64,000 nucleotides of DNA from Polytrichum commune (Eukaryota > Streptophyta > Polytrichopsida > Polytrichales > Polytrichaceae). Positions within the stretch are counted from its first letter, which is position 1, and every line of letters begins with the position of its first letter. The DNA lies in contig OX485806.1 in the NCBI GenBank assembly GCA_950295325.1, positions 27,464,001-27,528,000 of the forward strand, written 5' to 3'. The notes under the pieces were generated by a model. The model saw only the letters and a list, made by a program, of their open reading frames with translations. It was not told the DNA's origin and searched no databases. Shown one piece after another: positions 1-10,494 of this stretch. A program made the position numbers and the translations under genes.

Positions 1-40
1 TTTGCTTATGTAGAATGAGCAATACCTAGGCTAAGTACTA

Positions 41-758
41 CAGTCCACCCTCTATAAGTGTTACCTCTATAAGTGTTAAAATTCCATAAGTGTTAACATT
101 TTTTCTACTCCCTACTTGGGGAGACTACAATAACGTTAAGTGTTAAGTGTTAACTGATTGGCTACTCCCCTCTTTGTTCTTTTGCCCTCTATATCTGTTT
201 ACTTATTATTATACTATATAATACCATACAATACAATATACTGTAACATAGCACATGTAATATACTGTAACATATTGTAACATACCCCCCATTTAGTAAT
301 TATTAGCGTTTAGGATATTGACTGCAAGTCCCTCCCTCGTCAACTCAGTTTACCCTAGCAGGTTGAGCCAGTCTACCAACGTTCGAATTTCAGACTTGTA
401 AGGCGAATCACATACCATTAGAAAACTATTGAGGAAACTTTACGTCATTATCTTGAGCAGAGGTCTACTGATGTTATGCATTTGGTCAAGAAATTAGAAA
501 AGTTTGAGAAAGAGATTGATCACCTACATGTGAATCAGCTCCATCAGACCTCTATAGATGCCTTCTTCCATCCTAGAGGAGTGGAAATGGAGGAGTGAGA
601 CTCCTCAATTGTATTTTGGAACTTCATTTGGTATTATAACAATATTTTACTTGTGTTACATTTATACGTGTTATATTTTGATTTGTTAAACTCTATATTT
701 CTATAAGTGTTAACAATATTACCACTCCCAATTGTTAACACTTATAGAGGGTGGATTG
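41..758. mobile_element. pogo/Tc1-like non-autonomous element (P1)
   Basis: Terminal inverted repeats match closely: the left end starts CAGTCCACCCTCTATAAGTG, and the right end in reverse complement starts CAATCCACCCTCTATAAGTG. Both sides are flanked by TA (39-40 and 759-760), the usual Tc1/mariner/pogo target duplication. The TATAAGTGTTAA motif recurs inside both ends, as in pogo-type subterminal repeats. Only the tail of a transposase reading frame remains inside (431-598), so this is an internal-deletion derivative that cannot move by itself. Family assignment rests on TA, the CA-start ends and the transposase tail. Confidence 0.8.
431..598 (+). pseudogene. C-terminal remnant of a pogo/Tigger-like transposase
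   Basis: An uninterrupted frame of 55 codons ends at a TGA at 596-598. It encodes a charged, coiled-coil-like stretch (VKKLEKFEKEID) followed by HQTSIDAFF, a tail resembling the end of Tigger/jerky-type transposases. There is no start codon, no DNA-binding domain and no DDE domain, so it is a fragment. It sits in the right half of P1, in the orientation and place expected for the transposase 3' end. The frame may be intact because the deletion is recent, or by chance. No function is claimed. Confidence 0.55.
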
Positions 759-920
759 TATTCATTTTGCAAGGGTAGCCCATCATGAAACATGGTAATA
801 TTCTTTACAGATTCCCAAAATTCCCAACACCAAGGGAGAACCACCTTGGTGCCGAGTAATGTTACAATTGCGAAAGGCGCTTCTTCTACCTTACAAAGTC
901 GGCCATGCACAACAACAAAC

Positions 921-1122
921 GCTAGTTACATATGAACCGAGCGAGTTTGAGAAATAACTAGTCGAAGTTCAAGACCGCAAAAAACTCAACGATTGTTTTG
1001 GAGGAATCTATGGAATATACCTCAAATTAATGAAGGAAAGCCGAAGGATCACAACGTGGAACCGGTTGAACTTGGGAACACTAGGGTTTTGACCGATTGT
1101 GCTCAAAAAGCTCCCGGGACAC
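921..1122 (-). repeat. Dispersed repeat G, copy 1
   Basis: This is the reverse complement of a ~210-bp repeat found nine times in the window. On its own strand it starts GTGTCCSGGGAG, passes through GTTCAACCGGTT and ends in CTTGAACTTCAACYGGTT, TTTCTCAAACTC and a CGGTTCAT..GTAACTAG tail. There is no ORF and no terminal inverted repeat, and I do not recognise the class. Confidence 0.7.
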
Positions 1123-1339
1123 ACATGCACCATGGCTTGGGAGAGTTGTCAACAAGCTTGCAAAGATAGGACAAGGAGAGTGGGATTCTTCACGAATCGT
1201 GCGGGCTAAGTGATGAATGATGTCCACGTGTTTGTGTGTCTATGCACAATCAAAGGCACGAAACCGCACTCTATTTTCGGCCTCCCTATTTGAAGGGACG
1301 CATTACTATCTAATAACTATGGGAAAATTAATAGGTTAA

Positions 1340-1842
1340 GGGCCACTTCACACACGAGACTGAGAGCCCGTGACCATTGCACTCCAAGCACTCTCATTGG
1401 TGGAAAGAATGGAGCTGGTCCAAGTTCGCTTCACACTACACTTGAGGGACCAACGGAGTATGTGAATGCATGCAAGATGGATGTAAAGTCTACATGGATT
1501 CCTACCTGGCATCCAATGGATCATGTTTCATGGTCACTTGGAGTATTTTCAAAAACCACCTCTTGGAGGTAGGCGTAACACAAAACCAAAAGACCATGGC
1601 ACTCTGAACACTCACAACCGTTGGTTTGTTCTATTTTATCATGTGTGAGGACCCGCGTGAATAGAAATTCATTGAAATAGCATTTGGTTGAGGACCCGGT
1701 CACATATGACTTCACACTACACTCGAGGGTTCGTGACCACACTACATGGTTTTGGAGGTGTCTTGGGACGCCCTTTGGGCACTTTCTTTTGGGCTCTCAC
1801 AATTTCATGGTCATGGCTCTTGGCTCGTGTGTGAAGTGGCCC
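1340..1842 (+). mobile_element. PIF/Harbinger-like MITE, family H1 (copy 1)
   Basis: The ends are GGGCCACTTCACACACGAG and its inverse CTCGTGTGTGAAGTGGCCC, with perfect TAA on both sides (1337-1339 and 1843-1845). The 503-bp length recurs in five other near-full copies (498-504 bp). No transposase frame is present. A 3-bp TAA/TTA duplication with GGG-starting ends is the PIF/Harbinger (Tourist) signature. The left end carries CTCATTGG 57 bp in and a second TTCACAC motif at 1430, 83 bp inboard of the terminal one. Confidence 0.85.
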
Positions 1843-2059
1843 TAAGATAGATGATCTCATTTCAATGGAGCCTTTATTTTGAGACTTTCCCACTCCCATA
1901 AATTGCCAAAGCTAATTTTCCAACATCCCACTTGATCAACGGTATTTAAGAGCTCACATCACACATTTGAAAGAAGAAAAAAGGTGTGTGTGTGTGTGTT
2001 TTTTTTTTTTTTAAATGTATATTTCCATAAAGGGAATAGCGGTATCATACTTTGAATGT

Positions 2060-2515
2060 AGAAGACCAACAATCCCCATTTTATCAACCTCGACTTCAGT
2101 CGTGATGTGGTCTTTGTGGATATAACGTAAGTGGGCCTTAAACAAACACTTTTATCTCTACACTCACTTCATGTAGGATGAAAACACACGCAATTAGTGT
2201 GAGACAATTAGCAAATCTGAATTGTGTTTGTAACCAATAGCTATTTTCCTCATAATTTTTGAAACTTTGTTGATTGCGTGTTTGTGTGTGTGTGTGTGTG
2301 TTTCTTTATTATATAATAATTTTATGAAAAGTGGAAATTCTTGTGCTCGTTAAGTGGTTATATAGGTCCTTTCAAATTATGTGGAACTCTTGAATCTTGA
2401 ATAGTTTAGATTTTTAGGCACATACTCCAATTTCTTTTGAGTACATGTTTTGTTTGGTGATTGTTCTTATACTCACACCTACCCAGACACCTCTCAAATA
2501 GTAATCTTGGTTAGC
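2060..2515 (+). repeat. Dispersed repeat E, copy 1
   Basis: Similar to 25020-25335 and 63700-63960. Shared landmarks are ACTCACTTCATGTAGGAT, AATTAGTGTGAGACAATTAG, a stretch on data similar to GTGAAGGTTCTCATACTC, then GGTTATATAGGTCCT and CCAATTTCTTTTGA. A (TG)n tract lies at about 2284-2302. There is no coding capacity and no defined ends; the class is unknown. Confidence 0.55.
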
Positions 2516-2629
2516 AAATATAGCTGAAAGACCTAATTAGAAAGGCTCCACTAACCACCATGGCTGATAAGCATGTTTCATGCATACTTGCCAGAAAAAA
2601 TACTTCAAATGCAAAATGTAGGCTTAGTA

Positions 2630-2825
2630 CACTAAATATGTTATTTAGTGTCACTTACTATCACAGTGCTATATCATGTAATGTTTTACCAAATAAAGTT
2701 GTTAATGTTCTATATTGTCCGAACAACCAATTTTACATTTTGGTGGGTGAAATACGAGATATATAGTAAATAGATACAGTGTTGCGTAATTCCAAATAGG
2801 AAGTGACTCTAAATATCGTATTTGT
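2630..2825 (+). mobile_element. Palindrome-ended short element, family B monomer
   Basis: It starts with the inverted-repeat motif CACTAAATAT, one base, then near-ATATTTAGTG (2630-2650), and ends with a decayed version at about 2804-2825. The interior (GTCACTTACTAT, then GTTAATGTTCTATA, then TTGCGTAATTCCAAATA) matches the last unit of the 31.4-32.4 kb array in the same orientation. The left flank is TA. This looks like a single-copy version of that array unit. Confidence 0.6.
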
Positions 2826-3090
2826 TATAGTCACAAGGGAAAGTTTGGAGTAGACATACCAATTTTTTTGTTAACTTGAGCAGTTTCACATGATTGTAGT
2901 ACATGTGTAATATTTCATGGGTTTGGAAATTGATGTCATAAAGTTTAGCTAAAAAATAATAATTCGTGATTTATTCCTATGTTTTGAAATTATTGTAAAT
3001 TTTCAAAGGTGATATTCTCTCCTAACCCGTAATCACAACATACATAGACTTATTATCAATAACTAGGAGACGAAAACTTGAGTACTGTTA

Positions 3091-3473
3091 GGGCCGGTTC
3101 ACACTATGGCCAAACTTCGAGAGGAGAAGCGTTTGGACCAATGAAAATGCAGAAATGTCCAAAGTCCGTCATCTCGGCCTTCACACTAGAGGCCGAAGTC
3201 CAAAGGATGTCACCTCCAAAAGAGCCTAGGTGGCAACACTTTTAGGAAGTTATGGCGCCAAGAGTTCGGCCTCTCAAGCAAAGTTTGGGTCGAGCAAAAT
3301 GCTCGACCCAAACTTCCGTCGAGAGGCCAAACTTTTTTTCATTAAAATATTCAAAATCTGACAGTGGATTATTTTAATATTTTTTTTCAGCCCAAAGGCT
3401 TCTCCTCTCGACATAGTTTGGTCCAGAAAAGTGACGCTTCTCCTCTCGACTTGGGCATAGTGTGAACCGGCCC
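3091..3473 (+). mobile_element. PIF/Harbinger-like MITE, family H2
   Basis: Ends GGGCCGGTTCACACTATG and the inverse CATAGTGTGAACCGGCCC, flanked by TTA at 3088-3090 and 3474-3476. The element is 383 bp with no ORF of note. A perfect inner palindrome at 3281-3315 (arms around GTCGAGCAAAATGCTCGAC) sits inside wider imperfect arms (3264-3332), so the centre folds back. A second TTCACAC motif lies at 3180, 82 bp inboard of the terminal one, with CCAAT between them (3138-3142). Confidence 0.85.
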
Positions 3474-3479
3474 TTAGTG

Positions 3480-3625
3480 TTCTTTTCAAGGAACCCAAAT
3501 ATGTGTCCTTTTAACTCACTTTTCTCATCACGTCGAATGTGACGGCTACATGCGTGATTCTTCATGACTTTTTCCCATCACCTTAGGAAATGACGGCTAT
3601 GTGTGTGGAACTTCATGACTTTAGG
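3480..3625 (+). repeat. Short direct duplication (two ~58-bp units)
   Basis: Two adjacent related units contain CATCAC.T..GAA.TGACGGCTA and end in TTCATGACTTT, starting near 3524 and 3583. Non-coding. Confidence 0.6.
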
Positions 3626-3857
3626 GGGACTCTATGTAATTGGGGAGGGGGGAAGGGGTATCATAATTGGGTTTGTCTACTATGAACATGACCATTTCTA
3701 AGGTAGGCCATGCTCCTATTACAGTTTGTGACCTTATGTGGACACGTAAACTGAAGGGTACAATGGACACAACGAATATGCTAAATGGACCCTACAAAAC
3801 TAAAAACCAAGTGGGGGTGTAGCACAAACAACATGTCCATTGTGTAGCACACTGAGA

Positions 3858-4790
3858 CATGTTTAAACCTTAACTTCCTAAGAGGCCATATTTGTCCAAA
3901 AGGAAGGTGCTAGGAAGGTCACAATAGGTATCATTGTCTTCCTCATGAAATTTTCTTGTTTATGGCGATGGTCCCATTCCAATATGACATGATGGTTGTT
4001 CATGAGATATTTTAAAGCCCAAGAACGAACTACAATGATTATCCCAATTGGTGAGGGTGGTACTAATTTCCGAAGCACGCACTATTTAGCCAAATCTCAA
4101 AGTTATTAATGGCTAAAATTTAAATTGACTGACACTAAAGTCATGAACACATGCTCATTTACCATACAAGAAAATCAGCGCGTGCTCAAAGGTGTTTGTA
4201 GAGTGATAACTTGTTATTCTATGGAAATACATACTTGTCTTGAATAGTGCCAAGTGTTGACACCTTTAGTGAATATGTTGTTATGAATTGTATTTTCAAT
4301 GAGTAATGAATGAACAACGATTCCTAGATCTTTTGGTGGCATTAATTTCATAGAGTAAAGAAATTCAGTATCACCTTTAGTAATATCCCACACTCGTTAT
4401 TGGCCCTCCCTCACTAATTGGGATAATCAATATAGCTTTCCCCTTTGTTGAAACATTGTTTTATATAATAACTTACTATTATTTTGATTGGAAATGATCA
4501 ATTTTCTATGGACTTTGTCTCTTACCTCAAAATGCTAATCTATTCTTAATATTCACTTGAAAGTTGGCCTATACTTTATCGCATATATTTATCATTATTT
4601 TTTGAAGTTCAATGATTATAAATTGATCATTAAAAAATAGTGAAAATATTGTATTGATGTGATCTTGAAGTCATTGGCAACAACTTTTTTTCTAGGTATA
4701 ATAAGCGTTGAGATTTTGGAAGCTTCATTTTTAGATGATCTAATGAAACCATAATACGTTTCAGATTGTTAAGAATTAAGTGAGTGGAGG
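3858..4790 (-). repeat. Dispersed repeat D, copy 1 (interrupted)
   Basis: Reverse-strand copy of a repeat also at 21600-22090, 34665-35220 and 55365-55830. Landmarks on its own strand are GTTTCATTAGATCATCTAAA, AAGTTGTTGCCAATGA, TTGAGGTAAGAGACAAAGTC, CATGAACAACCATC and GTGACCTTCCTAGCACCTTC. This copy is split by element F at 4037-4428, which is absent from the other three, so F arrived after D was already present. Confidence 0.7.
4037..4428. mobile_element. TIR element F nested in repeat D
   Basis: Inverted ends are GATTATCCCAATTGGTGAGG on the left and the inverse of GATTATCCCAATTAGTGAGG on the right. AAT flanks both sides, a possible 3-bp duplication. Related sequence at 20060-20400 and 35265-35571 shares AATTAGTGAAGGTGATA, GGAAGCATTGTTCAT-like and TTTAGTGTCACTCAAT-like segments. 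It is about 392 bp and non-coding. The superfamily is uncertain. Confidence 0.55.
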
Positions 4791-4799
4791 CTCCAACAT

Positions 4800-5379
4800 A
4801 CTAGATTTACATACAATCATGTTTTTGCAATGAAGTAGGATGTGTTCACAATGCACGTGGGATATGTAAGCAATTGAGGCGAAGCCTCCACCTAGTACCA
4901 TTCAGCCTCTTGTATGTATTTGTGCTTAAGTCATGCGAAAATACTTAATTTGAGATTAACGGATTTTCTTGCTTCTATTCAATCAAACAAAACTCGAAAA
5001 GAATAAGTTTACTTGCTCAACCGAGCTCCAAAAATCTATTCATGGAGCATTTTCTTCCTTGGACCTCCTACACCTCATGGACAAGCCTGCTCTAATTTTC
5101 TCACATCTCATACATAAAAATTTTGAATCGCATTTTTTTGTGAGGTCACATCTCACATAGTGCTTGATATCTTATCTTTTTCTTCCACCTAGACATAACT
5201 TAAATTTAAGATGACCTTCGTTGTGCAATTGAGCTCTATGTGATTTGCCGAGGTCATAGTCTTGCGAGTTGATATAAACACATATTCCTTGGGTTTGAGT
5301 TGGGTTGAGCTTGATTACCACATCAATTATTTTTCACCATATTTCTACATTGAACTACCAACAACCTCTACACAAATTT
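4800..5379 (+). other. Unassigned, possibly upstream part of the LINE
   Basis: No homology to other parts of the window was recognised. The frame open from 5262 runs into the RNase H-like region described next, so at least the last ~120 bases are probably decayed LINE coding sequence. Upstream of that I see nothing definite. Confidence 0.3.
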
Positions 5380-6588
5380 GTAGAAGCTTTGCACATATGA
5401 ATGGTATTATAGCATGTTATGGTGTCTACTATGAACCAACTCACATTAACATAACGGCAAAACTACATGGTTATCCAAACATTCTACGAGCTTACCTATA
5501 TCCTCTCTTCCTTGTCATTCAACACACCCAAACACTCAATGTAGATTTTTCGTATTTTTATAGATAGTTTCAATGGCATATACCTCCTCAATAATCATCT
5601 CCGTCAACCATCCCCTCAACATAATCACCTAGATGATCTTCTTATTGCAAGATCCTTTTCCATATACAACAAAGTCAACCCCACACCACAATTCAAAACA
5701 AATGTGAACATCACAACATCACTGGGAATGACAAAGTAGACATCCTTGCCACGCAAGGATCCACAAAGGACTCTATTCCCTTGTCACATACTCCTTTCCA
5801 GCTCATAGGCCATTGTGTTCCTTATTGGCTTGCCAATGTTCCCACTTTCCTCACAACATGATGGCTACCTTAAACGATACATTGAGAAATAATACCTAAG
5901 TTTCTTAGTCTTGAACGCATCCATGACATTTATCTACATCAATAAATGGCTATATAACACAAATCTCCATCATGTTTGGTCCGATATCTTTTGGACCTCT
6001 CCCGACGTATCAGATGCCCAAATCACACAAACACTCCAATTCTAGTATGGGCAATACATGGGCAATTATTGCAAAGACAAAATCCTAAACAACAACATCT
6101 CTCTACTTTGTAACCTTTGCCGCTTGACCCAAAATGACACATGCATCCACTCTCCACCAACAAACACAGTAATAGCCTTCGAACCAATTGACACAACAAA
6201 GAAATCCATGCCATCGTAGACACGATCCTCGCCCATCCTAACACCATACGCTTTATCCTCGTTCATGCATGCACCCAACATCAGCGACAACCTTTAAAAA
6301 AAGAAACCCCTCCCCTCATGGCTATTACCATGTTTTTGCTTCCAACTCAAATGCAAATGCTTAGCTGAATTCTGTCCCAACACCCCGTGTGTCAAAGGTA
6401 AATCTCTTATTGCCTCCCCTCCATTCTCACCACACAACTCCCTCGCAATACAATTCATTAAGACCACATATCGTAATAATAGATTCTCACATGACGCAAC
6501 TCAATGGAAATATGATTCTCTCATCCCCATCTCCAAGGGCTTGGTTGGAATGCCCTCCCTCCATCATTATCACAACATGCATTCTTGG
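5380..6588 (+). pseudogene. LINE (non-LTR retrotransposon) ORF2 C-terminal remnant, first part
   Basis: Three-frame reading gives a decayed RNase H domain followed by a zinc-knuckle-like tail. The RNase H part contains GYPNILRAYLYPL (about 5469-5510) and the C-terminal histidine/aspartate motif HHNITGNDKVDILATQGS (from about 5709). In ribonuclease H folds of LINE ORF2 proteins this follows H..I.GN..VD.LA. Further on, RYLLDLS, then a GQYMGNYCKD-like segment and LLCNLCRLTQNDTCIH (about 6105-6152), form a CxxC...H finger typical of LINE C-termini. A WLLPCFC segment follows at 6316-6342. Several frameshifts and stops make it non-functional. The reading continues after the inserted pogo element at 7575. 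The reverse transcriptase and endonuclease domains are not seen, as for a 5'-truncated copy. Clade not assigned. Confidence 0.7.
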
Positions 6589-6871
6589 TACACCCTAACC
6601 TTGACAATGTCACACTTGGTAATAGAACACCTTGATATTGTCACCTAAAAGTTTGAAACCGATTTTCATAGTGTAAAACTCCCTCGTTCTTATCACTATC
6701 ACCCTTGATAATGTAACTATTTTTTCCCAAAATTTGGAGTGTAAGTGTGATAATAACAAGTAATATGGATGAAAATGCCGGATGGACAACAAATTATATG
6801 GATGACATCGGCATCTCCACCTACCTTTGGGCAAAACAACATGACTTCTTTGTAGGAGCTTCTTTGTAGAG

Positions 6872-6977
6872 CCCTGCATTGGGTGCCCATACCCATGCCC
6901 ATGGGTTTTGGGTGGGCATGGGTGCGATATTCTTGTTCATGGGTGGGCATGGGTGGGCATGGTTCATGGGATGGTTC
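6872..6977 (+). mobile_element. Fragment of the 38.9-kb hAT-like element inside P2
   Basis: GAGCCCTGCATTGGGTGCCC followed by GGGTTTTGGGTGGGCATGGG matches the left half of the element at 38947-39339. The right end is missing. CTTCTTTGTAG occurs twice just upstream, which may be a partial duplication at the insertion. The ORF that runs through it is open because the short GGGTGGGCAT repeat lacks stops. Confidence 0.6.
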
Positions 6978-7348
6978 ATGTTAAACATGGAAGGTGAAGA
7001 TGATTTTCAGGTGGAATATTCTACTGAGGAGCTTGTGCAATTAGTGCAAGATGGCGAACATGTACTTGATTCCATGGAAGTAGACCCATTGATAGTTGAT
7101 AGCAATGATGATGAGTCTAAAGTAGTGAAGCTAAGTGATGCACAAAAATATGCTGAAGATGTTTTGAATTTTATAGCTAGCCAAGGTTCTCAGATTTTCA
7201 ACACTCTAGAGTTGTTAGGAATGGAAAAACCCATGACAAACTCACTAGCATTGGTGTTGCACATTTAACATCAACAAACCAATGTGACATTAGAAGCTTC
7301 TTTGTCTCTAGTGAAGGGTCTTTACCTGATCTCAATGACACATTATGA
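6978..7348 (+). pseudogene. Decayed pogo-like transposase C-terminus (P2)
   Basis: An acidic stretch (STEELVQLVQDGE, then VDSNDDESKVVKLSDAQKYA) is followed after one frame change near 7240 by CDIRSFFVSSE and a TGA at 7346-7348. The order acidic region, KLSxAxxxA helix and xxxIxxFF tail matches the end of the P3 transposase (KLSHAKRHA, 11775 onward) and the IDAFF tail in P1. No catalytic residues are present. Its place in the right half of P2 fits a deletion derivative. The link to pogo transposases is by similarity to P3 within this window. Confidence 0.6.
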
Positions 7349-7574
7349 TGTGCTCTTGTTGTTATTCACAATTTTGAATTAGATTTTACATTCAAAAACA
7401 TTGAAGTATCGTATTTGTTCTTTTGTTTACATTATAACTTTATTTTGATTTTCTACATATTTTTTTGATAATATCACATTATGCACAAAATGTGACATTA
7501 TCAATTATGTCACACCTTGTTTATATCACACTTTTTGGTGAAACGGAGGGTGTGACATTATCAAGGTTAGGGTG

Positions 7575-7730
7575 TACCATCCACCGATCTTCCATTGACC
7601 TCCATAAAGATAAAGGTACACTTGACGTAAAGTCAAACAAGTCATGGAAACTATCTCACTCAATACAAACTAATACTTAACATATATTGTTCTTAATAGA
7701 AAAAAAAACATCAAATGCCAATCGTTGTGA
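7575..7730 (+). pseudogene. LINE ORF2 C-terminal remnant, second part
   Basis: Continues the frame interrupted by P2: ...TTCILG before the insertion, TIHRSSIDLHKDKG after it. After a frame change the tail is YLTYIVLNRKKN and ends in TGA at 7728-7730. No stop separates the two halves once P2 is removed. The following 7731-8000 is probably LINE 3' untranslated sequence; it has no clear poly(A) end. Confidence 0.65.
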
Positions 7731-8676
7731 CATAGGGGGAACCATATCAACATACACCCTCAAGACGGGTCCACATCAACGAAAAGCCAATGCTTGTATT
7801 TATATTTATATTTTTTGAGTGGTTAATTATTTGGATTTCGGTAAAATATGCAACAATCTCCTGGAAAATGGGCATCTTTTTAAGAATGGAAATTTTGCTA
7901 AATATGCTTATCACATACAATAGTGAACATAATGAGAGTGACTAAGTTTGATTTAAGTGATTTTTAAGCAAGCTTTCAACATGTGAGATGGTGGTTTCTC
8001 GGTCTAGCTCAAGCTCCCACTTTAACGGTGCATCAGTGAAAATCCAAAGATCTTCAATCCGGATCCCCACCATATTAAAATATACACACCATGATAATGT
8101 CTAGTAGACCACAAAACATTATTCTCCTTGCTTGCACATATAAGAGCCCATATAAATTTGTATCTGTTTGAAATTCCTTGGTCCCTTAGCTCCCTTAGGT
8201 GCTTGTGATATAGTATAAGAGAGAAGGGAAGGTCTCCAATTTCTCGATAAATGAAATAAGATAATGCAAATTTTGCATGTTTCAAATGTTGATCTTAAAC
8301 GAGCACCCTTCTTTCAGTGTATATGGTTGGATGTGAATCTAAGAACAAACACCCAAAAAACGTTTGTTGAATTAAGATTGGACTACATGTTCAAATTTGT
8401 TAACTATTCTAGACAGAATAGCCAACATAGTTTGAGAATGTATATGATCGTTTATTAACTCGTAGAATCTTCACTTTGACAATGAATAAGATATTCACAC
8501 AAACTCCAAAAAATATGAGAAAAATGAGGACGACCACATTTTGGATATGCTAACGATCTCACACTAATCGCGTGTTTTCAAACCCTATGAGAAAGTGGGT
8601 GCATTGAGAAAAGTGTCCGTTTACAACACACTCATCTCAAGCGTAAAGTGGCCCTTAAGCAATGCCAGTCCCACCT
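7731..8676 (+). other. Non-coding stretch with one orphan MITE end
   Basis: I see no gene. AAGCGTAAAGTGGCCC followed by TTA (about 8639-8657) looks like the right end of another GGGCCACTTTACGC MITE whose left end I could not find. Confidence 0.35.
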
Positions 8677-8707
8677 TTCTTCTTCTTCTTCTTCTTCTTC
8701 TTCTTCT
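8677..8707 (+). repeat. (TTC)n microsatellite
   Basis: About ten TTC repeats followed by TGC. Confidence 0.95.
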
Positions 8708-10494
8708 GCTTTTTCAATTTTCCCACTGCCACATTGACTCACAGTACAGTTTCAGTAGCATTTAAAATCCACCAGTCCTTCATGAATTTATAACAACCCA
8801 ACCCACTCCAACATCCACTTGATTTGACCTAATAAATTCTTGCACTTGACCGAGGCTACAATGTCTAGGAAGTAAGAAAAAAGAAGAAAAAAACTAGGAT
8901 TGTAATTAATAAGAAACCATGTTCACGCATCATTGAACTCAAAAGGACACAAATCCTCTACCAAAGTCACCGACAATGGCGATGTCGATATCTATTTTGT
9001 GGTATTTGGCATTTGGGTCTTGACCCTTTATTGCTAGAGGGTACGTTTCAGTGGAGTTATTTGTATAGCAAAGGAGATGAGATCATGGGTTTTAGTCGCA
9101 AACCCTAAGTTTATGGGAATTAACACAGAGTCATCCAAGTTTTCTTAATGCTTAATGCTTAATGTTCATACATATAGAGTGGTGTCAGGCTATTAAAACC
9201 CAACTTCCTAGCTTCTCTTACTAGGGTGGGTGGGTCAAGCTAGACTTGCATAGGCCAATCTGGGATGCATGACAAGATGTCATGTGTGCATACCCTGTTT
9301 TAGATCTTAAGATTCTCTCAAAGTTTAAGAGATGGAAAAAGGAGGTCCCCAAAAGTTTCACCCGACTTTTCAAAATAGGTTCAGGTACACGACGAACTAA
9401 CAAGCCTCTTACTATAAAGTTTTCTCGAAGAAGGATCAAACCCACGGGTTCGTCCCCCTTTTAAGGCACTTTACGGATAACTCAAATGAACGTGAAACTC
9501 TAATACCACCTTCGATGTCAATGGCACTTCAACCCACAATCACCCACGTATTTTATGATCAACCACTTGTTCGTGAAATCTAACTCCATTACAAAGATAT
9601 GAAAGAAGAAAGGGGAAAAAAAAAAACTCTTTGTTTCAGCAAAATTTGAAAAGATCGAATGGTTGCAGAGTTGAGGTTGTTGGGACACTAGGGGTGGGTT
9701 TGCAGTAGTATTTGGGGGTCCAACAAACAATAGACTTGGATGTCCAAAACTACCCTTTAATAGACCTTGTCTCTAGACTCAAGGTTGGTGTCTAAAACTA
9801 GGAGTATTTTCTTGAATGGAGACCACAAAGATTTGGCGAAAAGCGATGCCACATTGGCGCCACTTCCTTTTCCCCATACCTTGGTCCCATATCCCAATGT
9901 AAACTCATAGGGTCCAGATTATTGATGATCTCCACCAATAGGCTCACTCATTTTTGGAGTTTCATTGGTCTTTGGACCACAGTTTGAAGCAATGTTAGAT
10001 TGATATCATTTAAAAAAAAAATTATACCATATGGGCATTGATTATGTTGATCTCACATTTTTTTGATACCAATAGGGCATAGGTATTTAGAGATCATTTT
10101 GTTCACGATACCATTCAAGTCTATGTACCATGCAATCACCTTCATACTCAGCTAAAATCGCCCTAGCATCAACATGGTTAAAAATGGTATTGCCTCAAAT
10201 CATAACTCAAATATGCAAAGATTCTCTCACATGAAAATACCACATAATATCAAAATTCAATTAGTATTGCATTTTGGTACCCACAAGTAGGTTCTTTGAT
10301 GCCATTGTTGATGTCAATTGTTGACACCATGCCATAACCTATCTTATTTGGGTGTTATCCGGTTTTTTTTTTTCTCGATCGGGCTCCTACATTCGATTGG
10401 TGTGTGCATAGGCGAGGATCAAGTAACAAGTACCACCAAGACACATGTTTAGGAAAAGATTAGACCACACCTTCAAGTCTCATCAACCATTATA
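8708..10494. other. No recognisable feature
   Basis: About 1.8 kb with only short ORFs on both strands and no inverted ends. Overlapping ORFs at 9221-9464 on the two strands show no motif I know. TTAATGCTTAATGCTTAATG at about 9145-9166 is a short tandem repeat. Confidence 0.4.

Larger units (their letters stand above)
6591..7574 (+). mobile_element. pogo/Tc1-like element P2, inserted in the LINE
   Basis: Inverted ends start CACCCTAACCTTGACAATGT (left) and, in reverse complement, CACCCTAACCTTGATAATGT (right). TA lies at 6589-6590 and 7575-7576. Subterminal repeats of the type GATAATGTNAC and TGTGACATTATC recur in both ends. A decayed transposase C-terminus lies inside (6978-7348), and a fragment of a hAT-like element (6872-6977) is nested in it. 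Length is 984 bp. Removing it rejoins the LINE frame, which supports the borders. Confidence 0.8.

Noticed and set aside
6879-7268. 129-codon ORF as an intact gene
   Set aside because: Its first third is the GGGTGGGCAT fragment of a hAT-like element and the rest is a broken transposase tail; described instead as nested remnants.
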